Of a stretch of 64,000 nucleotides of DNA, positions 49,201-60,287 are shown in pieces. The stretch lies in contig CM077824.1 in assembly GCA_039720395.1 (NCBI GenBank), positions 20,731,046 to 20,795,045 on the forward strand, given 5' to 3'. The notes beneath the pieces were generated by a model, which did not search any database, was not told the DNA's origin, and saw only the letters and a list, made by a program, of their open reading frames with translations. This DNA is from Liquidambar formosana. Lineage: Eukaryota > Streptophyta > Magnoliopsida > Saxifragales > Altingiaceae. A program made the translations under genes and the position numbers. Every line of letters starts with the position of its first letter. Position 1 is the stretch's first letter.

Positions 49201-50402
49201 TCATTGATGTGATTTGGACTATGTTTTTTATTTTAGCCACCAATAATATTGTAATTTTTATTTAAATTTGAGTTACCTTTTATCGAAAAAAGAAAAGAAA
49301 AAAAGAAGGTACCCTTGTGGTTGTAACACGACAAATGGTCATAATGTATGAATATATACTTTGTTTTTTTCCCTCATAATCTTGTTAATTATGTGATGAA
49401 ACTATGAACAAATTCACTTGCTAATTTACATGTTGAGGGGTTTCAAATCTTAATCCATTTTGTTGGTGGCTCCCAAAGCAGTAGACATTTACATATGGCA
49501 TGATGCATGAATAGCATGGGTTAATCTGGATTGGACTATTGACTATATCAAGTTTGTTATTGGCATCTTTATGCATGCAACTACTCATCAAAAAAAAGAG
49601 AAGATGACATTCTTGAGATCAAATTTCCTTGCCTTTCTTTCCAAGAACCAATTGGCAGGTAAAAGAAGAGGGGAAACATAAAGAAATGAAAAACAAACAA
49701 GGGGAAATTTCATATATAGGTGTACATGATGTGACTAACTAACCACAGGCATAATGCTACAATTCAGCTTATAACTTGGAAATTGGTTTCTAAAAAAGAA
49801 AAATCTAAGGATAGAAAAGGACCCAAAAAAGCAAAAATTGTTTGACCATAAAATAAAAATGGATTATATATATATATATAATCCAGAAAATTATTTGACC
49901 AGAAAAGGACCCATATATATATATATATATATCAGGAGCCTCAAATCAAGAGGTTCAAACAACATCAAAAGGCATCACCCCATACCAATATATGAAGATA
50001 GACAAACCTGCCAAAATGCAATAATTATCTGACAACTTCAAACCCATAGCAATGAAACAACTAGGGAATTACTAACCATATTTATGCTAAAATGGTAGAT
50101 TCATAAGCAAAAAAAAATCTCATACATGGTGTGTTAATATAATCTCTTACAAACCAAGTATCATACAAAATTATTCGACCAAAAAATAAAAATAAGAATT
50201 ATAAAGGAAGGATTCTATATCCCAACCACCACACTCCAACCACCATGAATAGTATGCTCCATAAAGCCCCAAAGTCATCTGCAAGGTGATCGATTATAAA
50301 GTAAGTAAGGGATGATTGGAAAGAAATCACATTAATGGTGGATACTTGGGAATTGCAACTATTACCTTTAGATAATTTTTTTCTTTTACACAGTAAGTTG
50401 AG
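46282..50402. other. Long region without a recognised gene
   Basis: No coding region I can support. Seen: a C-rich/A-rich start (GGGGCATTTAGCC near 46285), (TTC)n and (TG)n tracts at 48240-48296, (TA)n at 49866-49880 and 49914-49932. A stretch at about 48850-49310 has more even composition and ends CTTTTATCGAAAAAAG, like the 3' end of a retroposed sequence, but I cannot name it. The right end is the 3' flank of the FRS gene. Confidence 0.5.
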
Positions 50403-51242
50403 TCATAACTTTTTAGGATGCTGCTGCGCAATATCGTACGAAAAGGATTCCTACATTACATATAACTTGACATTAGCCAAATATTCATAACTAAAACAAA
50501 AACTTCCAATGAAATAATTCAAACCTGGCTCAAATGAGGATATTGTCCAAAAGTATGATGTGCATTGAGAATTGTTGATGAGTCCTACAAACAAGTGAAA
50601 TATAAAATAATGTCAATCACCTTTACCCCAATAATACACTAATGATATGAAAAATAATCATATACTACCTGACTTAAATGTGGCGTACGAGCGTAACTCT
50701 CAAGCATGTTTGTAAAGTGAAAATTTGGATTGTCAGTCCAATTAGAATGGAATTCCTAGAAGGCAAAAAAAAAAAAGTGCTTCTAATCTTGAAATTTTAA
50801 GGAATAATAATATAAAATAAACTTTAAATTTGAAACTATACCTGACTAAATGGAAGCAAATGGGTGTAAACATTGGATGTTGGCATGCTTGTTGTTGAAT
50901 ATAACTACACGGTTACAATAATATTTATTATGAATGAAAATAATACAAATAAAGGTATTAAACAATGTAAAATTTCGCACCTGAGTATTAAAATTTGTGC
51001 TATTGGGTATATCAAATGGATGAGAGAATCTTGGATTGTGTGGTGAATGAAAGGAAGTATTCGAAGAACCTCCGATTGTCAGTTGCTTGGTTTTCCCTAC
51101 ACAAGTTATAACTATCATTATCATGGATAGTAATTTTAGAATTGTTAGTATAAAAAATAATTCAAGAATAGATATTACTATCATTCAATTTAATATTTAA
51201 AACAAATAAATAAATAAATAAAACATAGAAGATGCTCCTTAC

Positions 51243-53043
51243 CAGATGTGGTTGTGTCTTTTGAAGCCTTCCTTTTACGCTTTTCCAAACCTTTTTTCAA
51301 TCTAGCATTAGTCTCTCCTTTTGGTCTCACACATTTGGGATCCAAGACCGGTGTCTCATCAAACAAGCAATGTGCACCATTTGTGCCTCCAATAATGTCG
51401 TCATTGGCAAACTTATTGTTGTCTTTGTTAATATTTGCCCTCATATTTGAATTTTCCATATCTCTTTCAACTAACTTTGCCATCTCTGTCAATTTTTGAC
51501 TAACAATTTTAGAAGTTGAAATTGTCTCTGCACTCTTACTAATTATATTGTAGGCAAAACGCATCAAATCATTACGACGCAATGTCACTGATTCCTTCTC
51601 CTTTATATGTGATGAGTCACTACGATCAGATTCCTCCATCCCCTTTTTTGCATCTTTGGTCCATCGCTGCAAGACATATTGATTTGGTATATGAGTAACA
51701 CCTTTCACATTTATCACCCGCAAAGCATGACGACACAACAATCCCATGGATTCAAACATTTTACAGCTACAAAAGACGGCACAATTAGAAGAGTTAAACT
51801 GGGTAATGTGAACTCCTTTATGGCCTTCCTCATTGAGTTCAAAAGTGTAAACTGTTCCATCACTACCAACTTCTTGCATCGATACTGCTAAGCTAGCAAC
51901 AAACTCATGTTCAAATAATTTGAAAATTTTTCGCGTATAGACATTAGCAGCATGATTCAAAATTCCACTACTTTTTGCGGCTCGTGAAGGTACACCCTGA
52001 TTATTGCGAAAATCTTCTTCTAATTCTTTTGAACGCATTTGTTCTGTTTGTTTCTCATAGTGATGCACAAATTGGGTCAGACTCAATGTTTTTGCAGGCA
52101 TATGATGGAACACGTTGTTCATACTCTCACTTCTTTGAGAAGCTTTTATCCTGGCAGAGAAAGTATCCAAACTAAAGGCCGGACACCATTTTTCACAGAG
52201 ATTGTATAGTGTCTTAAGCCATCTATTATCCGCAAGATCATTAAATTTCTCAATCATTTCATCCCAAGTGGACTGAAATTCAAATTCTGTTTCACAACCA
52301 TTAAGACACTTGTTGAATAGCTTCTTAAACTCAGGATTCTGATAATAACTTACTAAATGTTGTGCTGCATTGTTTGAAATGTGCCATAAGCACAAACGAT
52401 GGCGTGTCTCTGGGAAGACCAATTTAATGGCATTTGCCATTGCCTGACACTGGTCCGTGAAGATGGTCTTCGGTTGTCGATTTCCCATTGACTCCAAAAA
52501 TGTTTCAAACAACCAAGTAAATGAAGCAGTAGTCTCATCCAACAAAAATGCACAACCAAACAACACATTATTCCAATGTTGGTTAACCCCCACAAAAGGA
52601 GCACAAATCATGTTATACCTATTTGTTCGGTATGTGGTGTCAAATACTACGACATCTCCAAAACAATCATAATCAAACCTCGATCTTCTATCTCTCCAAA
52701 AAAAGTTTGTCATTCGATTTTCTTGATCCACTTGCACTGTGTAAAAAAACATTGAATCTTCAGCTTGCATGTGTTTAAAAAGATTTATTAAACTTTGAGC
52801 ATCCCCCGCTTCAAGCATAATCAACTTCTCCTTGTTAACAAAATTGTAACAGTCTCTCTTTGTAAATCCAACATTCTGAGATCCGCCAGCCTCTTCTGCT
52901 AAATATGAGTATGTATTCGTTGTTCTTATCCCAGCGTTTACCATAGTTTTGATCACACCCATATGAGGTGTAAAGTCCATTTTCTTAGATTGGCATATTC
53001 CGTGGCAAAAGTGGTGCTTGTTTAGTGTCATGTGTTGCTTCAA
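51243..53043 (-). CDS. FRS core exon: MULE transposase-like and SWIM domains
   Basis: Open for about 600 codons from 53043 down to the donor CTG|GTAAGG at 51243. Residue counts from the first Met: FTPHMGVIKTMVNAGI ~24-39, catalytic-type Asp at ~135 (VFDTTYR) and ~197 (FTDQC), the SESMN motif ~308, SWIM zinc finger ~425-443. The C-terminal stretch has a leucine/serine-rich segment (ETISTSKIVSQKLTEMAKL) and a basic patch. If transcribed from the inserted LTR this piece could make a product lacking FAR1, but the LTR promoter points the other way. The stop of the unspliced frame lies in the first intron. Confidence 0.8.
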
Positions 53044-53107
53044 GAGATCAAAAAGCTTCTACAATTGACTCGAGTGCAGACTTCAAGGCAATGCGACTCA
53101 CACTCAT

Positions 53108-54063
53108 TGTTAGGACAAGTAAGTGTCTTTAGAAGCCTAATTTTAATCGATTCAATCCATATTAAATTTTGATATGAGTTTTGAACAAAGCGAAAAAGTT
53201 TTTGAAAAAGATTTCAAAACATTTTTGTAATTTTTAGAGGCTAGGATCGATCCTAGGCATTGGAGGATCGATCCTAGGGTGTCCTGGAAACTGATTTTAG
53301 GTTCTATTTTCTAGGATCGATCCTAGGGTCTGGAGGATCGATCCTAGGCGATCTAAAAATGGTTTTTAGCTTCTGTTTTCTAGGATCGATCCTAGGGTCC
53401 TGGAGGATCGATCCTTGCTCGTAAAAAACAGTTTTTAAAATATGATTGAATTACCTATTTGACCTTATTTCGTATCCCAGTCCTTTGGGATCTCTTAGAC
53501 TCTTTAAATAGGTTTTGTTTTGATAGAGAGAGGCAAGCAAGCCTCTCCCAATTAGGTTTTCAAAAGCCCATCCTCTCAAATCTTCTCTAGAGCTTTTTAA
53601 CCTAGGTTTTTCTTTTCATGCTCTAGAGACCTTCAAACCACACAATATTTTTCACATCCTTGAATGTTTGTGAGTCCGTTGCGACGGTGATCGAGCTTGC
53701 GAGTTCGTGGAGGAAGGAATCACTGTGAAGAGGTTGGTTACGACCAAAGCCGTGAAGACGAAGATCGATCGTATGCAGTTGTGGGAGTGAAGACTTTTGC
53801 TTAAGTCCTTTTGGTCTGTAAGTGTGTCTTGTACTCATTTAATTCATAGTGGATTTGCTTCAACTAGACTAGGTCCTGTGGTTTTTCCCATCTAGGGTTT
53901 TCCACGTAAAAATCTTGTGTGCATCTTTTTACATGCTTTCATACTTGCTATGCGATTGGATTAATAGTGATAATTGGTTTTGTGAGTTTCATAATTAAAA
54001 TTGGGTAAGGATTAGAGTAATACCTATTCAACCCCCCTTCTAGGTATTCTAGGGTTAATTTAA
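53108..54063 (+). mobile_element. Solo-LTR-like insert (Copia type) in the FRS gene
   Basis: Starts TGTTAGGACA, a common plant LTR start. It carries a TATA-like TTTAAATA at about 53502-53510 and ends in a stretch containing CTATTCAACCCCCCTTCTAG (54024-54043), a motif I know from Copia LTR/leader ends just before the tRNA-Met primer site. The primer site and interior are absent. It separates the FAR1 exon part (NRKITNPHE) from the core exon. No clean 5-bp TSD: the left flank is CTCAT, the right about TTCAT. Boundaries are approximate, and the superfamily is inferred. Confidence 0.65.
53244..53413. repeat. Three ~70-bp units each with two GGATCGATCC palindromes
   Basis: GGATCGATCC occurs at 53244, 53264, 53314, 53334, 53383 and 53404, usually extended as CTAGGATCGATCCTAGG. 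Spacing alternates about 20 bp within a unit and about 50 bp between pairs; unit period is 69-70 bp. It lies about 90-260 bp upstream of the LTR TATA-like box, the position expected of U3 enhancer repeats. Confidence 0.85.
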
Positions 54064-54332
54064 CCGGAATTTCATGAGGATTTGTAATTTTTCGATTTGA
54101 TCTCAAAAATGCCTTCTCTTTTGGATTAGCAAACTTGTGGTTGTGATTAGGATCAAAGTAAGTAACCTTCCACCCTCCATCATCCACAGTAAATCGAATT
54201 CTAGCTTTGCAACCAGTTTTGGTATCTTGTCTATCAACCTTTTTCTCTTCACAAGGGTCATTATCTAGTCGAAACCCTTCTTTTGAACACACAAAAGTAT
54301 ATTGGCGCAAAACTTTATTTGTGTTATATCTC

Positions 54333-54600
54333 TTTTGGAGCCACCTCAGTCCTTAGTGCTAAGATTTCTAGTCGAGTCAAGGAGAGTTAGAGAGAGGGTT
54401 GCAGAGAAGATTTGAGATGTGGCAATATTGCCACCCTCGATCTTGCCATCGTTGCAGAGAATGAAGATTTCAAGGTTATGAAAAGTAAAATGAATTTTCA
54501 TTAAAACGTGGGGAACCCACTTCATCCCCATTGGACTGTGAGTGATTTTTTCTTTTGAGTCGTTCAATCTTCAGGTACCAACCCACCATCATTTTAGTAC
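54333..54600. repeat. Ankyrin-locus upstream block, ankD copy
   Basis: Paralogue of 6091-6480. Its left edge (GAGCCACCTCAGTCC) abuts FRS FAR1-domain coding sequence, marking the breakpoint that removed the FRS 5' end. A 40-bp deletion relative to 6260-6360 is visible. Confidence 0.75.
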
Positions 54601-55497
54601 TCGTATTATATTTTCTTTTGAGTCGTTAAATAAGAAGGTCCTTGACTTTGAAAGCTTTGCGTAGGGAATATCTTGGACTAGTGGACAATGTTTAATTTTG
54701 AGCTAGAGATGAGTAAGGAGTTATGCATTCAAACTTCTTTCAAATATTTTTAAACGAAATTCCCAATATGTGTTGACTTATTGAGCTTTCCTCCTTTTTT
54801 TTTTCTCCTGGGTGGTGGGGGTTTTTTAATTAGGACCTTTCGTACATAAGGGAAGGGCAGATGAAAGATCAGATCGATTTAATCATTTGTGGTGATGAGA
54901 AGGATGAATTCGTGTCGTCCCTGAATGACCCAAAGACTTCGCATTATACCAACGAATCCCATGTTTTGGAGTGGATCTGTTTATTTAACTCAGTAAACTG
55001 TGCCACCGCGTTGCTGAAAGGGGGGACGATTTTTGAAGTGGACCTTAATTGTCCTATTAAATGGGGATGCCGCCCGTTGCATATTGTGGCTAGGTATTTA
55101 AAGCCCGGCTTAGTTGACCTATTTCTTCGACACGGAGCTCGAACCGATATCCCACTACATGATGAATTTTGGGGGAAGGACTACGAGGGGTTGCTCCCGC
55201 TCAATATAGCACTTAAAGTAGTCAGGTATGAGAGAGACTATAACTGCTCATTGAGGCACAGCTATGTTTTCATTCTTTCTGATTTTCCTTTGCTGAATAA
55301 TGTTGTATTCATGATGCAGTAATCATGAACATCTCAAGACTTGGACTCCAGGACACTCTGTCTTTGAGTTGATTACATTACTTTGCCTTCCAGAACTGGT
55401 TCGTATTTTCAGTACATATTTCTGTTTTTATATTGTAAATATAATACCTTTACTAGCTAAAATGTTTGGGTTTCAAGTAGAGGAACAATGTTACAAG

Positions 55498-55834
55498 AGC
55501 ATCTCCAAGAGGCTAGCTATTCTTTTCTCTAGTTTGGAGAGCCTAATAAGAGCACTACCTTATTTAGCCGAGGGAGCTAAGAGGGCTAGCTAAAATAGAC
55601 AACTCTCTATTCAAGTGAGGATTCCAAGAGGTTAGTTATTTTTTCCTCATTGGACTAGCTATTTTTTTTTTTTTATCTACTTTAGTTAAGAGAGCCAAGA
55701 TAGCTAGCAACATTTTAGGAGCCTCAAAGGACCTAGCTACTTTAGACAACATTATAGCTGGCCTCTTGGAGATGCTTCTTCTCTCTACTTTAGTTAAGAA
55801 TTCTAAAATAGCTGGTCTCTTTGAGATGCAAAGG
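55498..55834. mobile_element. MITE in intron 2 of ankD
   Basis: Same GAGCATCTCCAAGAGGCTAG...CTCTTTGAGATGC element as in ankA intron 2, with small differences (extra T run near 55663). Confidence 0.6.
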
Positions 55835-57075
55835 GCTGCTTATTCTGATTCACTAATACCTATGGCAGAAGAAAGGATTAGATACTGTTAGGTTGCTTGC
55901 GTGGTCCTCAAAGGAGGTTGAGGAGACAGCTTACCATTATGCAAAGGAAGGAAAACCCATTGAGTTGGCCGTATTGTTGATGGTGGCTCGGGAAAAGGTT
56001 CTAGGTCCAATCACATTTCAGAGCAAAGATGGTCCTGGTTTGGATGTATCCATAACACTCTCCCAATGCATCAACCATGAAATCATCCCACAGATTGATT
56101 AGGAGTTCAAATTAATGGGAAACGCTAAACTTAGGAGGTTAACTCAGATGTACTTGGACAAGATGGTGGTGATAAGATCTGTGCTACTGTTGCTTGAAGT
56201 TTTTGAGAGGGCTGGTAATTTCATCGAGGAATATTTGCAGTTACAGCAACCTGATGTATGTTATAATACCCTTTCTGTGCTCTTTGTATTTGTTCCTTCT
56301 TGATACCGTTTGGGGGGGTGGGAGATGTGATTCATCTAGTAATATATAATAAGCCTTATTTGGATCCAATATGCAAGGCTTGTTATGGACTTTCTTTGTG
56401 TACAAGTTAATAGGCCTGAATAGCATTCCCTAAGCAAATAAGCTTTGTGCCTTTGTTAATGGAAAGTAAAAACTGTGGTCTGGCAGAGGGCAGGCATAAG
56501 ACACGCACACGCCTACAATGCATCATAACCATTTCCGTGCACGCCTACAAATGCATCATTACCATTTCCTTAATTTTGATCTGATGCATATTTACTTTAA
56601 GTTATAATTTGGTGTTTCCTTATAGGTTCTCAAAGAACAGGTGGTCAAAGATGTTGTTTTGAGACTTGTGGAAGCATGCTTTGATTTGAAACTTGCAGAC
56701 TCTGATATAAGCAATATAGACTGGTTTGAGATGCACCTGTTTTCCATGACACTTTTATCTTATTTCTTATGTTTTGCACAATGGTTGATCTGATTGTGAT
56801 TATCAATCACAATAAGTTAGACAGGAACCATTGAATGGCTGAATAAGACTAACGGATGTATTTTTTATTTTAATTTTGTGTGGCATGATATTTACCATGT
56901 GATTGCACAAGGAATCGATGTCAGCATCCAATGGAAGAATCAGGTGATTATTGATTTCTAATTCAAGTAAAGTTCCTTTTGCTTCATAAGAAAAAATGAA
57001 GGAAAGCCAATGACTTGAGATTTTGATCCGTTTTCTTGCAACAGAGGAGTCACATCCATATCCCGGCCTTTGCTT

Positions 57076-57225
57076 GCCCTTCCCACACAGGAAAAACATG
57101 TGTTTTAACTCTAGGATAAGAAACTTCACATCTACTATGTTCTTTGCCTTCTGTTTTTTTTTTTTATTCTTCTTCTCGGAAGTGTTGGTAGGAATCTTGT
57201 TTCTTGAGATGCATTATACTATAAC

Positions 57226-57269
<44 letters not shown>

Positions 57270-57500
57270 AAAAAATAAAATAAAAAAGCAGCAGTGTAGT
57301 TGAAATAAAATCCTCCCACCCAAAAGAAAAACATGAGCACGTTTTTTGTTTTCACAGAGGAAAAACATGTGTTTTAACTCAAGGGTAAGAAAATTCACAT
57401 TTACTATGTTTGCTTTTTTATTTTTATTTCTTCTTCTCAGAAGTGTTGGTATGAAACTTGTTTCTTGAGATGCATTATACTATAACTATTATAAAAAATC
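57076..57500. repeat. Tandem duplication of ankD exon 6 end and following intron
   Basis: AAAAACATGTGTTTTAACTC, TTCTTCTC.GAAGTGTTGGTA and GTTTCTTGAGATGCATTATA occur twice, at 57090-57230 and 57360-57490. Between them is (TA)n at about 57231-57266. The second copy has the GTAAG donor that the first has lost. Confidence 0.8.
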
Positions 57501-58568
57501 ACCAATGTGGTTGAAATAAAATCCCCCCCACCCAAAGAAAGTAATAAAAATATAAAATAAAAGAAAAACCCACGAGAACAAAAAGCCTCCCCAACTAAAG
57601 CGAAAAGGAAGCAATCAAGGGTGTAGAAATGTCCTCTTTAATGATCCCTTGTAATCATGGCCATATGTCCATGTTTACTTTGTAATGCTTGTAACAGTTG
57701 AATACAATTTTTGAACAAAAACGGAATGAGAAAATGCTATCGACAAAGTAACCCAACATTTTCATGCTTCATTAACATACTTTGTATCAATTTTCTGAAT
57801 TTTGATGGCATCGTATTATACGGGCATAATGAAATTTTGGTTCCGAAATTGCTAGGAAGGAACAATGTATAAAAATTGGATGTGCTTCTTTTCACAGATA
57901 TGGAAATTAAATTCAGTGGATTCTTTTCATGATATCTTCTCTTTCATTTCTTGATTTTTGGATTGTTAAATTGAATGATGTAAGACCTTGTTCTCTTCTT
58001 GTTTGAACAGAAGGGAATCCTTGGTAATGGTTTTCCATGGTCGTTGCCCTCTCAATGTGGGATGCTTGGTAATTTACCATCTGTAGGCCGGTCAATCCAT
58101 ACAAATCAAGTTTCAAAATTTATCTTTGGTCCTGTATATTCGAAAAATATAGATGTTCAAGTAAAGAAGAGAACCAAAGAAATAGAGAATTATGCGCCAA
58201 AATTTCCGACAACTGAGAAGTGGGCATAATTTGCATCAGTGATCAAGAGGGGGATAAGACGCGCATGAACTTGCATAAGTGCCTCCTTCAACAGATGATT
58301 TTGAATTCAGGTCCTTATTCCTTCCCTTGAAATATATGACTTTAAGACTTTGTTTGCAGTCTAGTTTTCTACTTTGAAATGGTTTGATTTTCGATTTTTC
58401 AAGCCACTAACCTTTTTCTGCATTTTTTTTTTTTTTTTTTTTAATGATGATGGGTTTCATACATGCAAGCTTCCCATAGCATTTTGTTTCTTGCCTTCTG
58501 CATTTTGTTGGAGTGCATGAAAGAAAAGTTTTTTCATTTTCTTTGCAAATGAAAATGTTAGATAGATA

Positions 58569-59659
58569 GCAAATTTTTAGCGCTTTCTTATGGTCTAGGA
58601 GTGAATTTAAATTTTCCGGTACCAAGATTCCATGGGAATCAATTTGCAATCCGAAATGAAGGTGGGCTCAGTCTTGGAAGAGTTGAAGATTGGAATTTAG
58701 CAGCTACGATGAGACACATTTGGAACCTGTTTTCTCAGTGAGGTTCCATCTGGGTTGCCTGGGTTGATGCTTACCTCCTTAGAGGTAAAAGCTTCTGGAC
58801 AGTCTCTTTCCCTTCCATGTGCTCTTGGAGCTGGAGGAATATTTTGAAAATAGGGGATAAATTAAAGTCAGACCTTTTCTTAAACACATCATTGGTGATG
58901 GGTGCTCTTCTTTTGTTTGGCATGATAATTGGCTCAGCTTGGGTCCTATTGCTCCTTTTTTTGACCCGCAGCATATTTCTACTGCAGGGATCGATATATC
59001 AATGAGCATGCGAAGGTCAGTTCAATTATTTCCAACTATAATGGAAGTGGCCAGTTACAGCTTCTAACCATTCTGGCATGAAGACTGAGATTCATTGGGT
59101 TGCCTGAGATTCAAGCTGCATTGGCTGTCATGCCTCCTCCTAACTCCTCGAATCCAGACTCCATTCGGTGGATGCCTTGTTCTCATTGTTTCACCACCGA
59201 GTCTGCTTGGGAAGCTATTAGAGGTAGTTTACAAGTCATTGATTTGGTAGAGAGTGGTTTGGTTTCCAAAAGCCATTAACAAACATGCCTTCATTTTATG
59301 GCTTGTGATCAAGAATAGATTATCTACTCAAGACCGCCTAAAAGATTGGGGAATTATTCAGAACATCAGCTGTGTTTCTTTTGTCCTTGCGTTAAGAAAC
59401 TTGCTTGGCCGGCTACTATTTATAATTTGTGGAGAGAGCGTAATGCTCGCATTTATGAAAATGCTTTTAGGAATGCTGACACTATTGTGAGTAACATAGT
59501 AGATGATATTAGAATTAGAGTTATGGGGTCCAAGATAGGTATTGATGTTAATCCTAGGACTATATCCCTTTGTGCCAACTGTTTTGACTCTTTGCAGTTG
59601 TAATTTGTTTTGGCTTTGCCTTCATTTTTTCTTTCTTTATCAAAAAAAGGAAGAAAATA
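58569..59659 (+). mobile_element. 5'-truncated LINE fragment downstream of ankD
   Basis: TTAGATAGATA (58558-58568) and TTAGATATATA (59660-59670) match at 10 of 11 and flank 1.1 kb ending in an A-rich tail. Translated pieces: GGLSLGRVEDWNLAATMRH, SIWVAWVDAYLLRGKSFW, CSWSWRNILKIGDKLKS, then zf-RVT-like AFILWLVIKNRLSTQDRL and the tail LWRERNARIYENAF. Frameshifts and stops are frequent, and the region between CVSFV and RNLLGR is deleted. Inactive. It interrupts the family 3' block, which resumes at about 59690. Confidence 0.88.
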
Positions 59660-59689
59660 TTAGATATATATATGTAGCTAAATACTCTT

Positions 59690-60060
59690 AGTTTAATTTG
59701 AACTGCACCGATGTGGTAATAGTAGTAACTGCAGCAGGAACAACAGCGTGTACCACCCTACATAAGGATAGTTACTCGTATGTTCTGGCTACAATATTGG
59801 CACTGTGCTAGCGCTTTGAGTTAATGGAAACCAAGTCAACTATATATGGGGTTTTGAATGAATATTTTTTTAAAAAAAATTTAGCACAACCATCAACTTC
59901 TTGTTGGTTTTCTTGATGTGGAAACTTTCTAGCCCAGTGTTCATTCATTCTTCTCAAATGCAAGCTTAAAGAATCGCTTCTTTTAATGAGCTAAAAAATG
60001 GTAATAGCATTGTAATATCGCGACTGACAGCACATTTGGGATGTTGGCATCATTATTATG
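59690..60060. repeat. Family 3' block after ankD, resumed
   Basis: TTTAATTTGAACTGCA, CATCAACTTCTTGTTGGTTT and GTGGAAACTTTCTAGCC match 13745-14000 and 36265-36500. Confidence 0.7.
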
Positions 60061-60113
60061 TTGGTCTACCAAAATTTATCTTGATTTAAAAAAAATAAAA
60101 AATAAAAAAAATT

Positions 60114-60287
60114 ATGATCCCTCTTGATAAATGGTGGTTTAGATTGAATTTTAATGATTCTATTAAAAATAAAAACGGATTGGTTGGTTCTATTATCAGA
60201 GATAGTTATGGTAAATCTATTATTGTGTAAGCGGTTTGGTTTGATGATGATATTACGGTGCCTAAAATAAAAGCAATTGCACTTTGA
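60114..60287 (+). mobile_element. LINE RNase H fragment
   Basis: One frame reads FRLNFNDSIKNKNGLVGSII then RDSYGKSII, a stop, and TVPKIKAIAL. This matches the start of a plant LINE RNase H domain (normally F-D-G, A-G-I-R-D, E-A-I-A-L), with catalytic residues altered (N-D-S; KAIAL for EAIAL). An A-rich run precedes it. No ends or TSD found. Confidence 0.6.

Larger units (their letters stand above)
50403..54333 (-). pseudogene. FAR1-RELATED SEQUENCE (FRS) gene, 5'-truncated and split by an LTR
   Basis: FRS proteins are MULE-derived plant transcription regulators. Order on the minus strand: part of the FAR1 DNA-binding domain (54333 to about 54064: RQYTFVCSKEGFR, GCKARIRFTVD, FDPNHNHKF), an LTR-like insert, the core exon (about 53080-51243), then exons 51096-50981, 50904-50842, 50755-50669, 50584-50525 and 50450-50403 ending in TGA. 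The core has MULE transposase-like motifs (GDVVVFDTTYRTN, TIFTDQCQAMANAI, RLCLWHI, SQRSESMN) and a SWIM finger (CSCKMFESMGLLCRH). A basic KKGLEKRKRK lies near its end. All 3' introns are GT-AG and in phase, with no stop in the core. The first ~35 residues of FAR1 and the start codon are missing at a junction with ankyrin-upstream DNA. Recently lost, or still expressed as a truncated form. Confidence 0.88.
54861..58229 (+). pseudogene. ankD: near-intact ankyrin-type pseudogene
   Basis: Exons 54861-55225, 55320-55398, 55869-56255, 56626-56723, 56912-56943, 57045-about 57115 and 58011-58229 match ankA in length and phase, except that exon 1 is 12 nt shorter. GCRPLHIVARYLKPGLVD and LFLRHGARTDIP are conserved. 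Lesions: TAG at 56100-56102 in exon 3, where ankA has GAG; the exon 6 donor changed from GTAAG to ATAAG (about 57116); and an early TAA at 58227 that removes the last 13 residues. A tandem duplicate of the exon 6 end at 57352-57387 has an intact GTAAG donor. It probably makes at most a truncated protein of about 225 aa. The closest relative in the window is ankA, with which it shares the intron 2 MITE. Confidence 0.85.

Noticed and set aside
49838..50032. ORF with alternating Ile-Tyr
   Set aside because: Produced by (TA)n tracts; not a protein.
53244..53413. Regularly spaced short palindromes, CRISPR-like at first sight
   Set aside because: Only three units with repeated rather than unique spacers, in a plant LTR; no cas genes and a eukaryotic context.
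50403..54333. FRS gene as an active MULE transposon
   Set aside because: No terminal inverted repeats or 9-bp TSD around it; the FAR1 domain plus multiple 3' introns fit a domesticated FRS gene.
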